A DNA stretch of 64,000 nucleotides from Pyrenopolyporus hunteri (GCA_902806595.1 CADCXC010000003.1:248001-312000); one strand, 5' to 3'. Shown: positions 33,201 through 45,316, numbered from the stretch's first letter. Numbers and translations are program-made. Notes: a model not told the origin generated them from the letters alone.

Positions 33201-36169
33201 TTATATTTTTTATTATTATATATAAAAATTATAATTATAAAAAATTTAAAATCGAATTTTAATTCGAAAATATATTTTTTTTACGAATTATTATTTACGT
33301 TTATTTATCGTTTTATCGTATAAATATAAATTAAAATATTTAAATTCGACTTTAAAATTCGATGTAATATAACGTCGAAACTTATTAAAAATTCGAATCG
33401 AATTTATTAATTTTAAATATTTAAAGTTTTTAAATATTCGTTAAAACCGTAACTATTTTAACTTTTTTCGTAATAAACGAAAAAAATATTTTTTTTTTTA
33501 TACGAATTTTTTTTATAACGAAAATTCTTTTAAAAAATATTAATAAATTTTTATTATCGACGTTTTTTTTAACGAAATAAATAAAAATTTAATAATTATT
33601 TTTATTATAACGTTAATAAATTACGTTATTTTTTCGTCGTTTATCGATAACGATTTAATTTATTTCTTTTAACGCGTTTCGATTAATAATTTATTTTTTA
33701 TTTTTAAATTTTAACTTAAATTTATTATCATTTTTAAAATAATTTTACGTTTTTAAAAATCGATCGAAATTTAAATTAAAATAAATTTCTTTTTCGCGGA
33801 AATAATAATTCGATTTTAAATATTTTTATATTAAAATAAATTCGTTTTTTATTAAAAATTTTAAATTTATTATTATATTTTTATATATATATTCGATTTT
33901 TTTAATAACGTTAATAAAATTTACATTATTTTCGAAAAATCTTTTAAATTAAAAATATATTAATTTAATAATTTTATTTAATAAAATTTAAATAATTAAA
34001 ATTTAATAAATAATATTAAATTAATTTACTACGTTATTAAAATTTATAAATTTAATTAAATAAATTAAAACATTTTTTTTATATTTAAAAACTTTTATAA
34101 TTTAAATATTATAATATTTTTTCGATAAATTTTTAAATTTTAAACGTATAATTTTTTTATAAATAATTTATATATTTTATAAATATATACGTTTAATTAA
34201 AATAAATCGTTATTAATATTATTATTAAATTTTATTTATTAATAATAATTTTATTTAATTAATATATATAATATTATTAATAAAATTTTCGATATAAATT
34301 TTTAAATAAAATTTTATTTTTATTTACTATAATTTAAATTTTAATAAATTTTTATTATTATAAATAATAAATTTATTAAAATAAATTAAAATAATTATAA
34401 TAATAATAAAAATTAATATATATTTTAAAAAAGTTAAAATAATTTTAAATTTTTTTTTCCTTTAAAATTTTAACGTAAAAACCCTTTTAAACTATTAAAA
34501 TTTAATGGTAAAAATTTTTATAATAATTTTTTAAAAAAACCTTCGAAATTTCTTTTATTATCGTTTTTATTTAAATCTTTAAAATCCCTTAAAACTACTT
34601 TATTTCCTTTAAAAAACGCGCTTTTATTTCTTTTAAACATTATAAAATTAATTTTAATTAAAATTTACTTATATTAATATATTTCGATTTTTTAATTTTT
34701 TTAACATATATTATCATTAAATTAACTTATAATAATCCCTTTAAAATTTTAATAATTTATTTAAAAAATATATAATATATTTCGAAATTAAAATATTTAA
34801 ATAATAAATTTTAAATAAAAAAAAATACGTAAAAACCGTAAATTAATAACTTTAAAAATCTTAAAAAAAAAATTCGATAATAACTTTTTTTTTTATATTT
34901 TTAATTATTAAATTTACGTTTAAAAATTAATTTTTAACCTGTTTAATAATAAACTTAATAATAATTTAAATAATAAATACTTTAAATTTTTTTATTTATA
35001 AATAAACTTTTTCGTCGAATTATTAAAAATTTACGTATTTTTTAACTAAAAATTAATTAATTTATAACTTTTTTTTTAATTTAAAAATCGAAACGATTTT
35101 ATATAATTATTTATAAAATTTAATTTTATTAAAATTAAATAAAGCGATTTTTTTACCGTTTAATTTAAATTTATAATTTTATAATCGTTTATTTTTTAAC
35201 TTATTATTATTTAATAAATTTAATAATCGTAATTTATATTTTTTTTAAAAATATTTAATTATTTTTAATTATTTATCGCTAAAATTTAATAATTTATTAT
35301 TTTATAACTTTTACGTTTATTTTTTATATTATAATAATTACTTCGTAAATTTCTTAAAAATATTAATAATAATTTATTAATTATTATTAATTTTCACGGT
35401 ATTAATTATTTATCGAAATAATAAAATTTTTTAAAATATTATAAATTTTATTTATTTAATTATATAAATAAATAAATTATTTAAATAAATTTAAAATTAT
35501 TATATCGATAATTTTAATTTTCGAAATTTTTTTTATTATTAAATTATAACTTTAAAAATAATATAATATAAAAAATTAACTTTCGTATATATAAAATTTT
35601 TTTATAATAATAAATTAAAAAAAAAAAATTCGAAAATATTAAAATATATTAAAAATTTCGTTTTTTAATAATTATAAATATAAAATTTATAAAAATATTA
35701 TAAAAGTCGAAAAAAAATCGTTAATTTAATTTAAATATTAAATTATTCGAATAAATATATAAGTTTTTATAAAAAAAATACTTTTTTTTTAAAATAATTT
35801 ATTATAATTTTTTCGAAATTTATTTAAAATTATATAATAAAAATATCCGTAAATAACGATATAAATTTATAAATAATAAAATAAAAATCGTTTAAAAAAA
35901 TAACCGATTTTTTATTCGAAATTTTTTATTTTAACGAAATTTTTTATAAAATAACTATTATCGTAATTTTAACGTAAATACGTCGTTTCGTTAAAAAAAT
36001 AAATAATAATAATTACGATATATTTTAAAAATTATTCGAAATCGAAAAAATAAAAATCGTTATAAATTATTAATTTAAAATATTAATAAAATATAATAAA
36101 TAAAAATAATTTCATTAAATATATATTATATTCGAAAATATATTTTTTTTAAAAAAAAAAAAATTATTT
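30233..36169. other. AT-rich internal body of the decayed retrotransposon
   Basis: These 5.9 kb hold no gene readable on either strand; stops occur every few codons. Hand count over 31621-32100: 18 C and 18 G in 480 nt, with 13 of the C in CG. Mutation is slightly less complete around 34440-34730, where CC and CT survive. Confidence 0.75.
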
Positions 36170-36461
36170 TATAATAAAAATTTTTAATAAAAAATTTAAA
36201 CTATATTAAATTTATTTAATAATTTTTTTTAATTTTAAAAGTTATAATTTTTTTTTTTAATAAAAGTAAAAACTTTTAAATATAAAAAATTAATTTAAAT
36301 CGATATCGAAAACGTTTTAATCGTTCGATAAATCTATTAATTATAAGTACATATATTATAAAGATTATTAAGCTATTTTTTTTACTAATGAATAATCTAC
36401 AATTATCCCTTACTACCTAAGGCCTGCATCATTTTCGTATAAGTCCTTAGCACGTATAACA
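36170..36461 (+). repeat. 3' long terminal repeat
   Basis: It aligns with 28009-28302. The inner part is A/T only; the outer half (from about 36300) keeps C and G, as in CTACCTAAGGCCTGCATC. It ends ...GTATAACA. Confidence 0.8.
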
Positions 36462-37268
36462 GATACCTACTTCGTATAATAACTTGGAAAAATAATCATT
36501 CCTAGTCTCTCTCTTCGCTCAATCATTGAATCACACTCTTTATACTAGCCCTGAAGGCCAATTAAGGTAGTCTTCCCAACTCTTGTACCCGTAGTAGGAG
36601 GAACATCATTAACGATGCGAACGTATTTCCATGTCGTCATACGCACCTGGTTTCTAAGCACCTACTGCCGAAGACACCTTGATGCGGGATCTTGTCCGAT
36701 CGAAATCTGATGTAACACTATGAAATTTCAATAGATTTTACCTGCTTGTTGGGAAGACTTCTATCTCGGGTAGTATTGCTTCTACTATCGCTTAACCAGA
36801 GACGCATCCTTGTTAGTATTCCACAGTTAGGAAACCCTGGCTTCAACAAGTGTATTCGGTGCATCCTCCTCGAGGGGTCGTGAAAATAAAATCAACCAGT
36901 CGGATTGAAGCTTCGCTGTTCAGGGGTATAAAAAATACGTTTATATGAGGTACACGGAGGGGACTGCAGTGCCATGTCGTATTGGGTTGGATGCTGGGCC
37001 GACATCTACCTGAACAGAAATAGAGATATGATCAAAGTCATATTTGCTCGCTTGGAAGGATTAGGATGGCCTCTTTTGCCTTACGTTACCCCTACATTAT
37101 TTTTGGACCCCAACTCGAACCGCCTTCCCCTTCGATACCATGCGGTTATTTCCGCTGTAACAGACTGCAGCTCCAAACCAACCACTCTTGAAGGGCCTTC
37201 CTGGAACTTCGACTTACGACAGATTAAACCTGTGTTAACATGGCCTAACCCCAGACTTCTAAGCGGAT
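36462..37268. other. NLR upstream region
   Basis: These 0.8 kb of normal composition lie between the 3' LTR and the NLR start. An ATG frame at 36974-37318 overlaps the NLR start in another phase and has no recognisable content. It may act as an upstream ORF. Confidence 0.5.
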
Positions 37269-40200
37269 ATGGATCGCATAGTTTTCAGGCTACGTCAGTT
37301 ACCTCTTCATTTCGATAGACTGGATACCGTCCGTCTGCTCAGTAGAGTCTTGGGCGTCGAAGCCTCAACAATTCGGATTTTCTCCCTAGCCCGCTCCGTC
37401 GACCCATGGATACCGAGTAAGGTGGCCACGCTTATGTTCGTCGACATCGCTGGGGTGCGAAATAGTCTCGAAAATGATCAACCACCTTATATTACGAAGC
37501 GCGATGATGAATGGTGTATCGAGGCGGAGAATATACGCGGTGGTTTGGTTCTGGACGCGCACTTTCGGGGCCTAACCCCTTTATATGATCCAGCCCTTCA
37601 CAACGCCGAGTAAGGATTATCAAGATCTTATACACTCCACAGCAACTAATTACGCCAGCTGCATCGCGATATCAGGCCTTGCAAGCCACCCATTTGGTTC
37701 TTGGCAGCCAAAGGGGGGTCCCAAGTCTTTTATGTGGATTCGCGATGCATTGCCGCAGTCATTGCCTAACATTCGGCCGATTCTGTACGGCTACGATACA
37801 ACTCTTGTTGAAAGCCTCTCATTTCAATCTATCTCCGATTTAGCCCTGGGATTGATTAACCAGCTTAGGGCCAATGGATGGACGTCGGCGGCGAGTAAGC
37901 CTATTGCCTTCCTCGCCCATAGTCTCGGAGGTATTGTGTTGAAGCAGGCGTTCGTATCACTTGCAAACAAAGCTGAGCTCGATGATCCAATTCGCCAGGC
38001 GATAAGGGGAGCTGTATTCTTCGGTGTGCCCAATTTTGGCATGGTGCAAACGCATCTCTTGGCTGTCGTGGAAGGCCAGGCAAATATGAAGCTCGTGGAA
38101 GATCTTTCGCTCGAATCCGCCTACCTACGGCAACTTGATCAACAGTTCAGTGGAATTTCGTACCTTCAAGGTGTTTTACTTCATTGGTGCTATGAGACCA
38201 AGAAGTCCCCGACGGTCATGGTAAGGTAATCTTTTAGGCTCACGTACAGGTACCTACCGATGCAACCGGTATATTCGCTGACCCCTTATAGCTGGACTCT
38301 AATGGTAGATGGTCACGGATAGGTCCTGAAGAGGTTTTAGTTACCCCGGACTCCGCCACCAGAGGACTACACGGAGAAAATCCCCATTCGCATTTGATAT
38401 ATCCTATCAATGAGGATCATTCCAATATGGTTAAATTCTCAGAAAACGACCCGAATTATACGGTGATAACGCAAAGGTTGGCGCAGATACTTGCCCCAAG
38501 AGAATATCCTCCGACTAAGGCGGATGGTGGCGAGGGGAGCATATTGAAATCAAATGTAGCGGCTCGACTAAAAAACCCCGAGATGGCGTCTCGACTAGGG
38601 CCTAGCCATAAAAGTGAGTAGCAGACTATCTACTGACCGGCTAGGATGCGGCTTATACGGAATTAGTGATTTTGAGTTCGCTCCAGGTGCCTGGGGGAGA
38701 TAGCCGGCTCGAAGAAGTTGAAGATAAATTCGGAGACACTTTCGACTGGATATACGATCAGCCGGACTCTGGATTCAGCGAGTGGCTCCAAAGTGGAACT
38801 GGACTTTTTTGGATTAATGGGAAACCCGGTTCCGGGAAATCAACTTTGATGAAGTTCATATTCAAGGATCAGCGAACATCAGACCTACTTTCCGACTGGA
38901 AAGGAGAGAGCAGCTACATCAGTGTGGCTTTCTTTTTCCACTATCGTGGAACCTCGCTACAGAAGTCCTTCGAAGGCCTCCTCAGAAACTTACTAACACA
39001 GATAATCTCAAAAAATCCGGCGCTATCTGGCTTTCTTCGGCCCTTGTTTGACAAAGAGATCTTGGAGCCAAATGACTGGACACTTCCTATTCTCCAAAAG
39101 GGATTTCACACAATCCTAAAACAGGAAGAGGTACCATTGCATCTATGTTTGTTTTTAGATGCACTTGACGAGTACGATGGCCGGCTGGAGTTCATATGCC
39201 AATTTCTTCGGGACTTGGGCAGAATCCCCGCCAAGGAATCCAAACGAATTAAAGTCTGCTTCTCAAGCCGCCCTTGGGATATATTTACGCATTCCTTTAA
39301 GGATTTCCCGGGGTTCCAGATGCATGACTATACCCAAGAAGACATTAGAGAATACTGCCTCGGTTCTATCATGGAAGAAAGCGTATCATCTGTAGAGCTC
39401 GAGGAGTTGATCCCGGATATCGTGGAAAATGCGCGGGGTGTTTTCCTGTGGGTGAAGTTCGTGGTCAGAGATCTTGCTCAAGCTACGAGAACGACTACTT
39501 CGGGCAAGGCCGAATTGAAAAAGCTCTTGGAGTCTTACCCCGTGGAGCTTAACTCATATTATGCCGATATTATCGAAAGGATCCCACATCCACACAGGTG
39601 GAAAGCGTATGCCATGCTCGAGACCGTAGTAAGGGCGAAGGAGATCCTAGAACCTCGAGCTTTCGTATTCGCCGTCGAATGCTCGAAGTCTAGGACATTT
39701 CAGGAAGCCCACAACACCCTCTCGAAGCTACGCGAGCGTGGCATTTCAGACTACTCGGCGTTGGTAAAACAGGAATCGAGAAAGTACTGCGGCGGACTCG
39801 TCGAAGTAGTCGATGGCACTTCCAGGCAATACGTCCAAGCTCTACATCAGACAGTCGAGGATTTCGTGACGAATCCGAAGTTCAAGCAATTAGTCTTGGG
39901 CCAGCGAGCCAGGATCACAGTCGAGAACGGGGACAATTTCCTAGCTAAATACAGCTTTCTAGACGTTGCGGAGGGACCTCCCACCAGCACCGAAAACCGC
40001 CGTATCCGTACGGGCTATGCACGTGCCGCCGAACAAGCTACCGGCCGTAGTATGAAGGAATTCATTAATAGTGTTCCCCGCAATGTCTTTCTAAATATGA
40101 TCCCCTCCGACAGATTTGAAATGACGACACTTGAATACGCCGCGTCCACTGGGCTCTGCTTATATTTCAAAGAATCACTAGCCCATAGTCCAAACCTTTT

Positions 40201-41185
40201 GCGAGGTTCTGATTCACCTCTGCTGAGTTGTATAATTACCAACGAAATCCCTCTTAGAGACGAAGAGATGATCCGAACGGCTAGGTTACTGCTCGATAAT
40301 GGTTTTACACTTGACCAGGATCAGGCTGCATTCAACCTCCTTATTATGAGAATGCTCCGTACTGACGATGGAAGTGGGCCAGTTCGAGACGACATGGATA
40401 CGATCCTGCAGAATCGTTTCATAGGCTTGGTCGAACTTCTGCTGGACCATGGCCAAAACCCAGACATCAAAATCAGGACTATCTGGAATAGGTGGAGCGT
40501 TGAAAGTACACCTCTACACGTGGGCTCATACGCTCTCGTCAAATTATTCTTAGAGAGGGGCGCTTTTGTGAATTCATTAAATTCTATGGATTCGACGCCC
40601 CTAGACCACATATGCATAAGGAATAATATGCAGGCGCCGAATTGGTTCCGAGCTTACGAGTATTATAGGCGGCTACACTTGGAGCTCTATAAGGTAACGT
40701 GCCTTATAGTAGCTCAGGGTGGGATAATAAAAAACGCACCTATGCAGTCGTGGGAACGCCTCCTGGGGGATTTCTCAGCTGCTGGCTTGCCCGTTGAGGA
40801 CTTACGAGCAAGCGTGTCCTTGCCCCAAGAGAAAGCACCGGGGGGGACATCTAGACAGCCTCCCGAGCAGGATACAGAGTTACAAGTTAAACATAGCGGA
40901 TGTGGTGTAGGTGCTGAGGAATCGCGCCCCGAACGGCCCCAAGCTGAGCCGGAATATGAGGCGAAAGATACCCCTGGTCCCCCGATTCAAACGGAAAGTC
41001 AAACTATCCCAGAACAAGTCCCGGCGGCACAGGCTATAGGGGGTCAGAGCGCCGATATGGGGGAACCACCTGAGCAGCTTCTGGGGCCTGCGTCGGAGCA
41101 GCCATTAAGACAATCGTCACACCAGTCAAACAGGGAGTTGTTCAAGTCGAAGTTCAAGAAGATGACATCTCGCCTAATGCGATAG
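37269..41185 (+). CDS. Fungal NLR: SesB-like alpha/beta hydrolase - NACHT - ankyrin-like repeats
   Basis: Assembled as join(37269..37609, 37659..38220, 38292..38613, 38667..41185), 1247 residues. Donors are GTAAGG, GTAAGG and GTGAGT; introns are 49, 71 and 53 nt. Residues 1-113 are the FRLRQLP...RGLTPLYDP lead of this family. About 115-300 is a hydrolase with nucleophile S202 in AHSLGG, preceded by AISGLASHPFGSW, YGYDT and later VPNFGM. The NACHT has its P-loop GKPGSGKST at 460-468, Walker B LCLFLDALDE at 568-577, and GVFLWVKFVVRDL. The C-terminal third has degenerate ankyrin-type units (TPLHVGSYALVKLFLERGAF), then a Pro/Glu/Gln-rich linker and a basic tail (KSKFKKMTSRLMR). Such proteins act in non-self recognition and regulated cell death, with the hydrolase as effector; this is family knowledge. 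The gene is intact and about 0.8 kb from the mutated retroelement. Confidence 0.88.
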
Positions 41186-43375
41186 AGTTGCCGATACCGA
41201 TTCCCTTGCATGACTGGTATTTCTAGATCAGTATTTGAGGGTCTTGTTTATCGTGCGCTGGTCATGTACAAATATATTAACTACTAGGTATACTAAACTA
41301 GATGGCTTGCGAATAATGATTACCTAGGTCTGAGTTCTTTGGTCATTTAGTCAGAAATCGGGGGTTCTTGTGTTGTTTTATGTTTTTCCCTTACCGTATA
41401 ACCGCTCAGTCCCCTTTGAATCCATGAAATTCCCGAGGAGGAGGACGACGACTCCTGCCGGAGCATGAGGCTCAGCTTGGCTGTTTAGACTGTGTATTGT
41501 CTCTTTGCTGGCAAAATGGTCCTAAACAAGACCCGCTGCTACCGAATTGGGGGCGCGGCATCGTTCGACTTTTAGACAGATTTATCCTTGCCTCTCTTTC
41601 TATGCGCCTTCTCGGGCACTAGGCTCCTCCTGTATTGTTAATACTCTGTGGTATATCGAGGAAGTTTGAGGGATTCAATTATATGAGCCCCGTATGAAGT
41701 GAGTTGTGTAGATAGGTTGAGCAGTGAGTGGTTCATAGACATTTTCCATGGCCGGTTTTCGAGAAAAGGGGCGACCATGATAGGTGGTACTTATACGTAC
41801 CTATATATAGCGGGCTTTAGCACGTACCCCTGCCGCTGTAGGCTTTTAATAAGACCCCGGTTGGGAAACCCCAGCATGCTATTATGCTTTGGCGGATCGT
41901 CTTCGCTTGGTTCGGGATGAATTCACGTTCTATCAATGAGATACAGTAGTTCATTTCTCTTTAAGTGCTATCCTACGAAAATATTGGTAACTTTAAACCT
42001 TTTGGTTTCGATGCGAATCGCTAACCCAGTTTATAATTGCCGAAGTCGCATGCGAGAACTGAGCACCCTATGTTGTCATGGGTACCCGCTAGGACGTAGT
42101 GGATAGTGCCTGGGGTTTAGCGTAGGCTTAGCATACTATTGTGAACCGATAGCCGACTTCTGTAGCTCGGCTCTTAGGCTGTTTCGATTCTTCCCCGCTG
42201 TAGTTATAGCGCATATAGCCTTAGAAGCTATTATAAACCAGCGGTCCCTCTTACGATAGTATATTATACAATATAATACAATACAATAAAACACCTAAAA
42301 TTGTCTAGATGGGCATTCGAATAATCCGATTAAACTTCGAATATAAAACTAACGTCAAATATCTTAATACATTAACGTATATTGAAATCCACGCCTTATA
42401 GTCGTAGCCGTTAAAGCTCACGCCGAAGCTTCGCTTTAGTCATAGTGAATTTTGGCGCTTAAACTCTGGAACTAAATACGAGGGGTAGAGCATTTACATG
42501 CGGGAGGGGACATTAAAAGTGTCAAACCCGTCAAACACTTAAACTCGCAAAAACCTACTTAGGCCCATGCGATTTTTTTTCGAAAGGAATCTCGTTTCAA
42601 CGTATAGGACCTTTAGTATATTTATAGCCGTATTTATATTAGGGTTAGACTACCTATGTGTTTAATAATGTATGATGGGCAAGTTCGTTGTTCTCAAATG
42701 TTATTTTGGTGATGTAGTCTAATGGGTTTGCTAGGTTAACTACCTACCTACCTACCTACCTACCTAGACAGCAACTTAGCATTTTGCTCTAACGATAAGC
42801 ATGTAATCCGAATTGCCTCTGACTGCTGCATTGCATACCTCTAATACCCTTTCTCGCGGTGATTTAATAACTATTAAATATGAAGAATAACAGATCACCT
42901 ATATGAGACGAAGGAATTTCGAAGGGGCTTGGTTGGTCTCGTTGATTTTACGGGGACGTGCTTGGGCCGCCGCCCATCGCAGACGTGGATAATGCTGCGT
43001 AAGGAGAGGAGTTCACTGAAAATATCAAACTGGGAGGGGTACCTATCAGAGACTGCTAAGGTCGTTACGCGGCGCTTGCTCGCTATCTAGGTAGTGCCTA
43101 GGTAGTATCATTTACTTACTCAAATTTGAGGTTCGCACTGTAAATAAGACGTATTATTGAGCAGTCATATGAGTGCACTTTTCTATCAATCAATCTTAGC
43201 CCATGTATCCTCCATAAACTATTTGAAGTCAAAACGGTTGGCGTAGACGAATCGTAAGGATTTGAATGGGGAGAAGATCGGGGCCTTTCGTTCTGAACCA
43301 TCAGTCGCTTATCTATTCGCTACGATTATAGATGCCTTTTCCCCGATCGGTTTGGTATCAGGATCGTCAAATACC
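41186..43375. other. Convergent intergenic region
   Basis: The region is 2.2 kb between the NLR and GH3 stops. It is AT-leaning from 42200-42700, with an (ACCT)6 microsatellite at 42740-42767. No coding motif is seen; the frame at 43116-43301 (-) is short and unrecognised. Confidence 0.55.
42740..42767. repeat. (ACCT)n microsatellite
   Basis: Six perfect ACCT units ending CTAGAC, of the same family as 3125. Confidence 0.9.
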
Positions 43376-45316
43376 TTAATTGCCGCACGATGGCCCTTCG
43401 CTGCAATGATCTACATATTTTAAGCCGTGTCCGAACTTGAAAACTGGATTTCTGGTATCGAACGGAACGTCCTCCATAGCCGTTTCGACCGCTGCATTCG
43501 ACCGCGGTAGGTCGTAGGGTAGCTTGCCTTCCGGTTCAGCAAGACCAAAGACGATGTCAAGGAACGCCTCAGAACTGCTGCCAAAGCTAGCTAACATGGC
43601 CGCCGCTTTCTCCGCCACCTCTGGCACTGCGACTGGACGGTCGAGCATCATGTCGGCAATAGTTGGCACGGCCGAGTATATGGCGGCTTGTCGCGCCCGT
43701 TCCTCGGCCGGGAACTCTAGCGAACCGGCATGGAACGCAGACTCGAAACCCCCTTGGCGCGGTTCGTAAGGTGCCGCGAGCCGAAGAAGAGCATAATCGG
43801 CATCCTCGGGCTTGCCCACCACCGTGAAGTTGCGGTTCTGCAAGACTGTCTTATTGAAGCCCTCGATGTAGAATTTGGTGTCCGGCGCGACGTTCTGAAG
43901 TGGCAGGGTGTTGTCCTTGTTGGTAAGCAGTGTGTACGAGCGACGCTGCGCATCGTTACCTAGTCGCACGAAGTAGTCATTGCCGACGATGCGCACGGCA
44001 GCGTCCGGGTCTACGAATGGGTTATCGAAGAGCCCCAAGATGAACTTTTCGCGCAACAATTTACGCACGGAAACATCGAGGCGCTCCTCGCTTACGACTC
44101 CCTCGTGCACTAGTTGTACGATCAGCTCGGGGCGCGCTTCGCCGCCAAATTGATCGCATCCTGCATCGAGGACGCGGGCTACGCGTTCAACCTCGGACAA
44201 GTCCTCTACGCCCCATGCGCGAGCGGGCATATCTTGGCCGGCGATCACGGTGTCGGTAATCAGACCCCAATCAGTCACCACTATACCATCAAACCCGAGC
44301 TCGTTGCGCAGAAGCTCTGTGACGATGCCCTTGTTAAACGAGAAACCCACGGGTTCGTATTGGGTACCGATGGGGCGACTATAATACGGCATCATTTGCC
44401 TGGCACCAACTGCAATGGCTGCCCTAAACGGGATGAGGTGGTAGTCGAAGTTGTTACCGGGGTAGGTCTGATTCTTGCCATAGACGAAATGGCTATCTTC
44501 GCCGTTTTCTACGGGACCTCCGCCGGGAAAATGTTTTGTAATGGTGCTAACGGAGGAGGTGCCGAACTTCTCCCCTTGGAACCCTTTAATGTACGCGCTG
44601 AGGAGCTCGGTGGTCAGGTGGGCGTCTTCTCCGAAAGTACCAGAGATTCGTGCCCAGCGCGGTTCTGTCGACAAATCTACCTGCGGATGCAGCGCAGTGC
44701 GGAGGCCAACGGCGAGGTACTCCTCCCGGGCAATCTCGGCAAACCTCCGGACTAGATCCGCGTCTCGGAGTGCAGCAAGCCCGAGAGTCTCGGGCCACTG
44801 GGAAAAGCGCCCAGCATTGAAGCCTGTTCCGACGTTCTCCGTGAAGTGGTGACGTGGATCCGAAGACATAGTCACGGGGATCCCGAGCCGCGTCTCCAGG
44901 GCTCTCTGTTGGACGCGGTTATGGAACACAGCCGTCTGCCGCACGTCCTCGATGTCTCCGACGAGGTTAAAGTGCGTCAGCGATTGATTGCCGATCATGA
45001 AGTCCGTGCTATTCCGGAATATACCGTCCTCACCCCCTTCATCTAGTGTTCCATTTGGTCCCATGAGCAGCATCTCATGAAACATCTGGCCGGCTTTCTC
45101 CTCCACAGTCATGCGCTGGAGGAGATCTTCAACTCTGTCGTTGATGCATAGCGAAGAGTTACGATAAGCTGGAATCGGGCCCTCGTAACCGGCCCCGCCC
45201 CCGGAGAGCGACTGCCCGGACCCGTGAGGTAACCTAGAGCAGAAGCCAATCAACGGCCACGGTGAAAGCGCCGAGAGGGCATGTAAAGCCCAATAAAGCC
45301 TACTGCCGAAATCCAT
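43376..45316 (-). CDS. GH3 family beta-glycosidase, intronless, probably secreted
   Basis: One exon of 646 residues from the ATG at 45316; the frame extends four codons upstream to a TTG, which I reject as start. A hydrophobic N-terminus (LYWALHALSALSPWPLIGFC) looks like a signal peptide. The GH3 N-domain blocks are MTVEEKAGQMFHEM, IPVTMSSDPRH, FSQWPETLGLAA, QVDLSTEPRWARISGTFGED and TKHFPGGGP. The predicted nucleophile is D349 in GIVVTDWGLITD. The (alpha/beta) sandwich domain follows (YTLLTNKDNTLPL, FGLAEPEGKLPYDLP). There is no C-terminal fibronectin-III domain, so the protein is shorter than typical fungal beta-glucosidases. Several NxS/T sites fit secretion. Substrate (glucoside or xyloside) is not resolved. 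The lack of introns and FN3 recalls bacterial GH3 enzymes, but transfer is only a possibility. Confidence 0.87.
   Translation of the reverse strand: MDFGSRLYWALHALSALSPWPLIGFCSRLPHGSGQSLSGGGAGYEGPIPAYRNSSLCINDRVEDLLQRMTVEEKAGQMFHEMLLMGPNGTLDEGGEDGIFRNSTDFMIGNQSLTHFNLVGDIEDVRQTAVFHNRVQQRALETRLGIPVTMSSDPRHHFTENVGTGFNAGRFSQWPETLGLAALRDADLVRRFAEIAREEYLAVGLRTALHPQVDLSTEPRWARISGTFGEDAHLTTELLSAYIKGFQGEKFGTSSVSTITKHFPGGGPVENGEDSHFVYGKNQTYPGNNFDYHLIPFRAAIAVGARQMMPYYSRPIGTQYEPVGFSFNKGIVTELLRNELGFDGIVVTDWGLITDTVIAGQDMPARAWGVEDLSEVERVARVLDAGCDQFGGEARPELIVQLVHEGVVSEERLDVSVRKLLREKFILGLFDNPFVDPDAAVRIVGNDYFVRLGNDAQRRSYTLLTNKDNTLPLQNVAPDTKFYIEGFNKTVLQNRNFTVVGKPEDADYALLRLAAPYEPRQGGFESAFHAGSLEFPAEERARQAAIYSAVPTIADMMLDRPVAVPEVAEKAAAMLASFGSSSEAFLDIVFGLAEPEGKLPYDLPRSNAAVETAMEDVPFDTRNPVFKFGHGLKYVDHCSEGPSCGN

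Larger units (their letters stand above)
28009..36461 (+). mobile_element. RIP-mutated LTR retrotransposon with embedded minisatellite island
   Basis: An 8.45-kb block of extreme AT content is bounded by direct repeats of about 293 bp (28009-28302 and 36170-36461). Nearly all differences between them are transitions (C/T, G/A). The interior has stops in every frame, so no gag or pol can be read. A run of 13 A at 36151-36163, just inside the right repeat, fits a polypurine tract after G-to-A change and sets the plus orientation. The right repeat ends in CA, and the left one begins TA/TG. Possible 5-bp target duplication: GATAT (28004-28008) and GATAC (36462-36466), differing by one C/T change. 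Superfamily (Gypsy or Copia) is not determinable by eye. Confidence 0.8.

Noticed and set aside
36974..37318. 114-codon ATG frame before the NLR
   Set aside because: It overlaps the NLR first exon in another phase and has no family motif; at most an upstream ORF.
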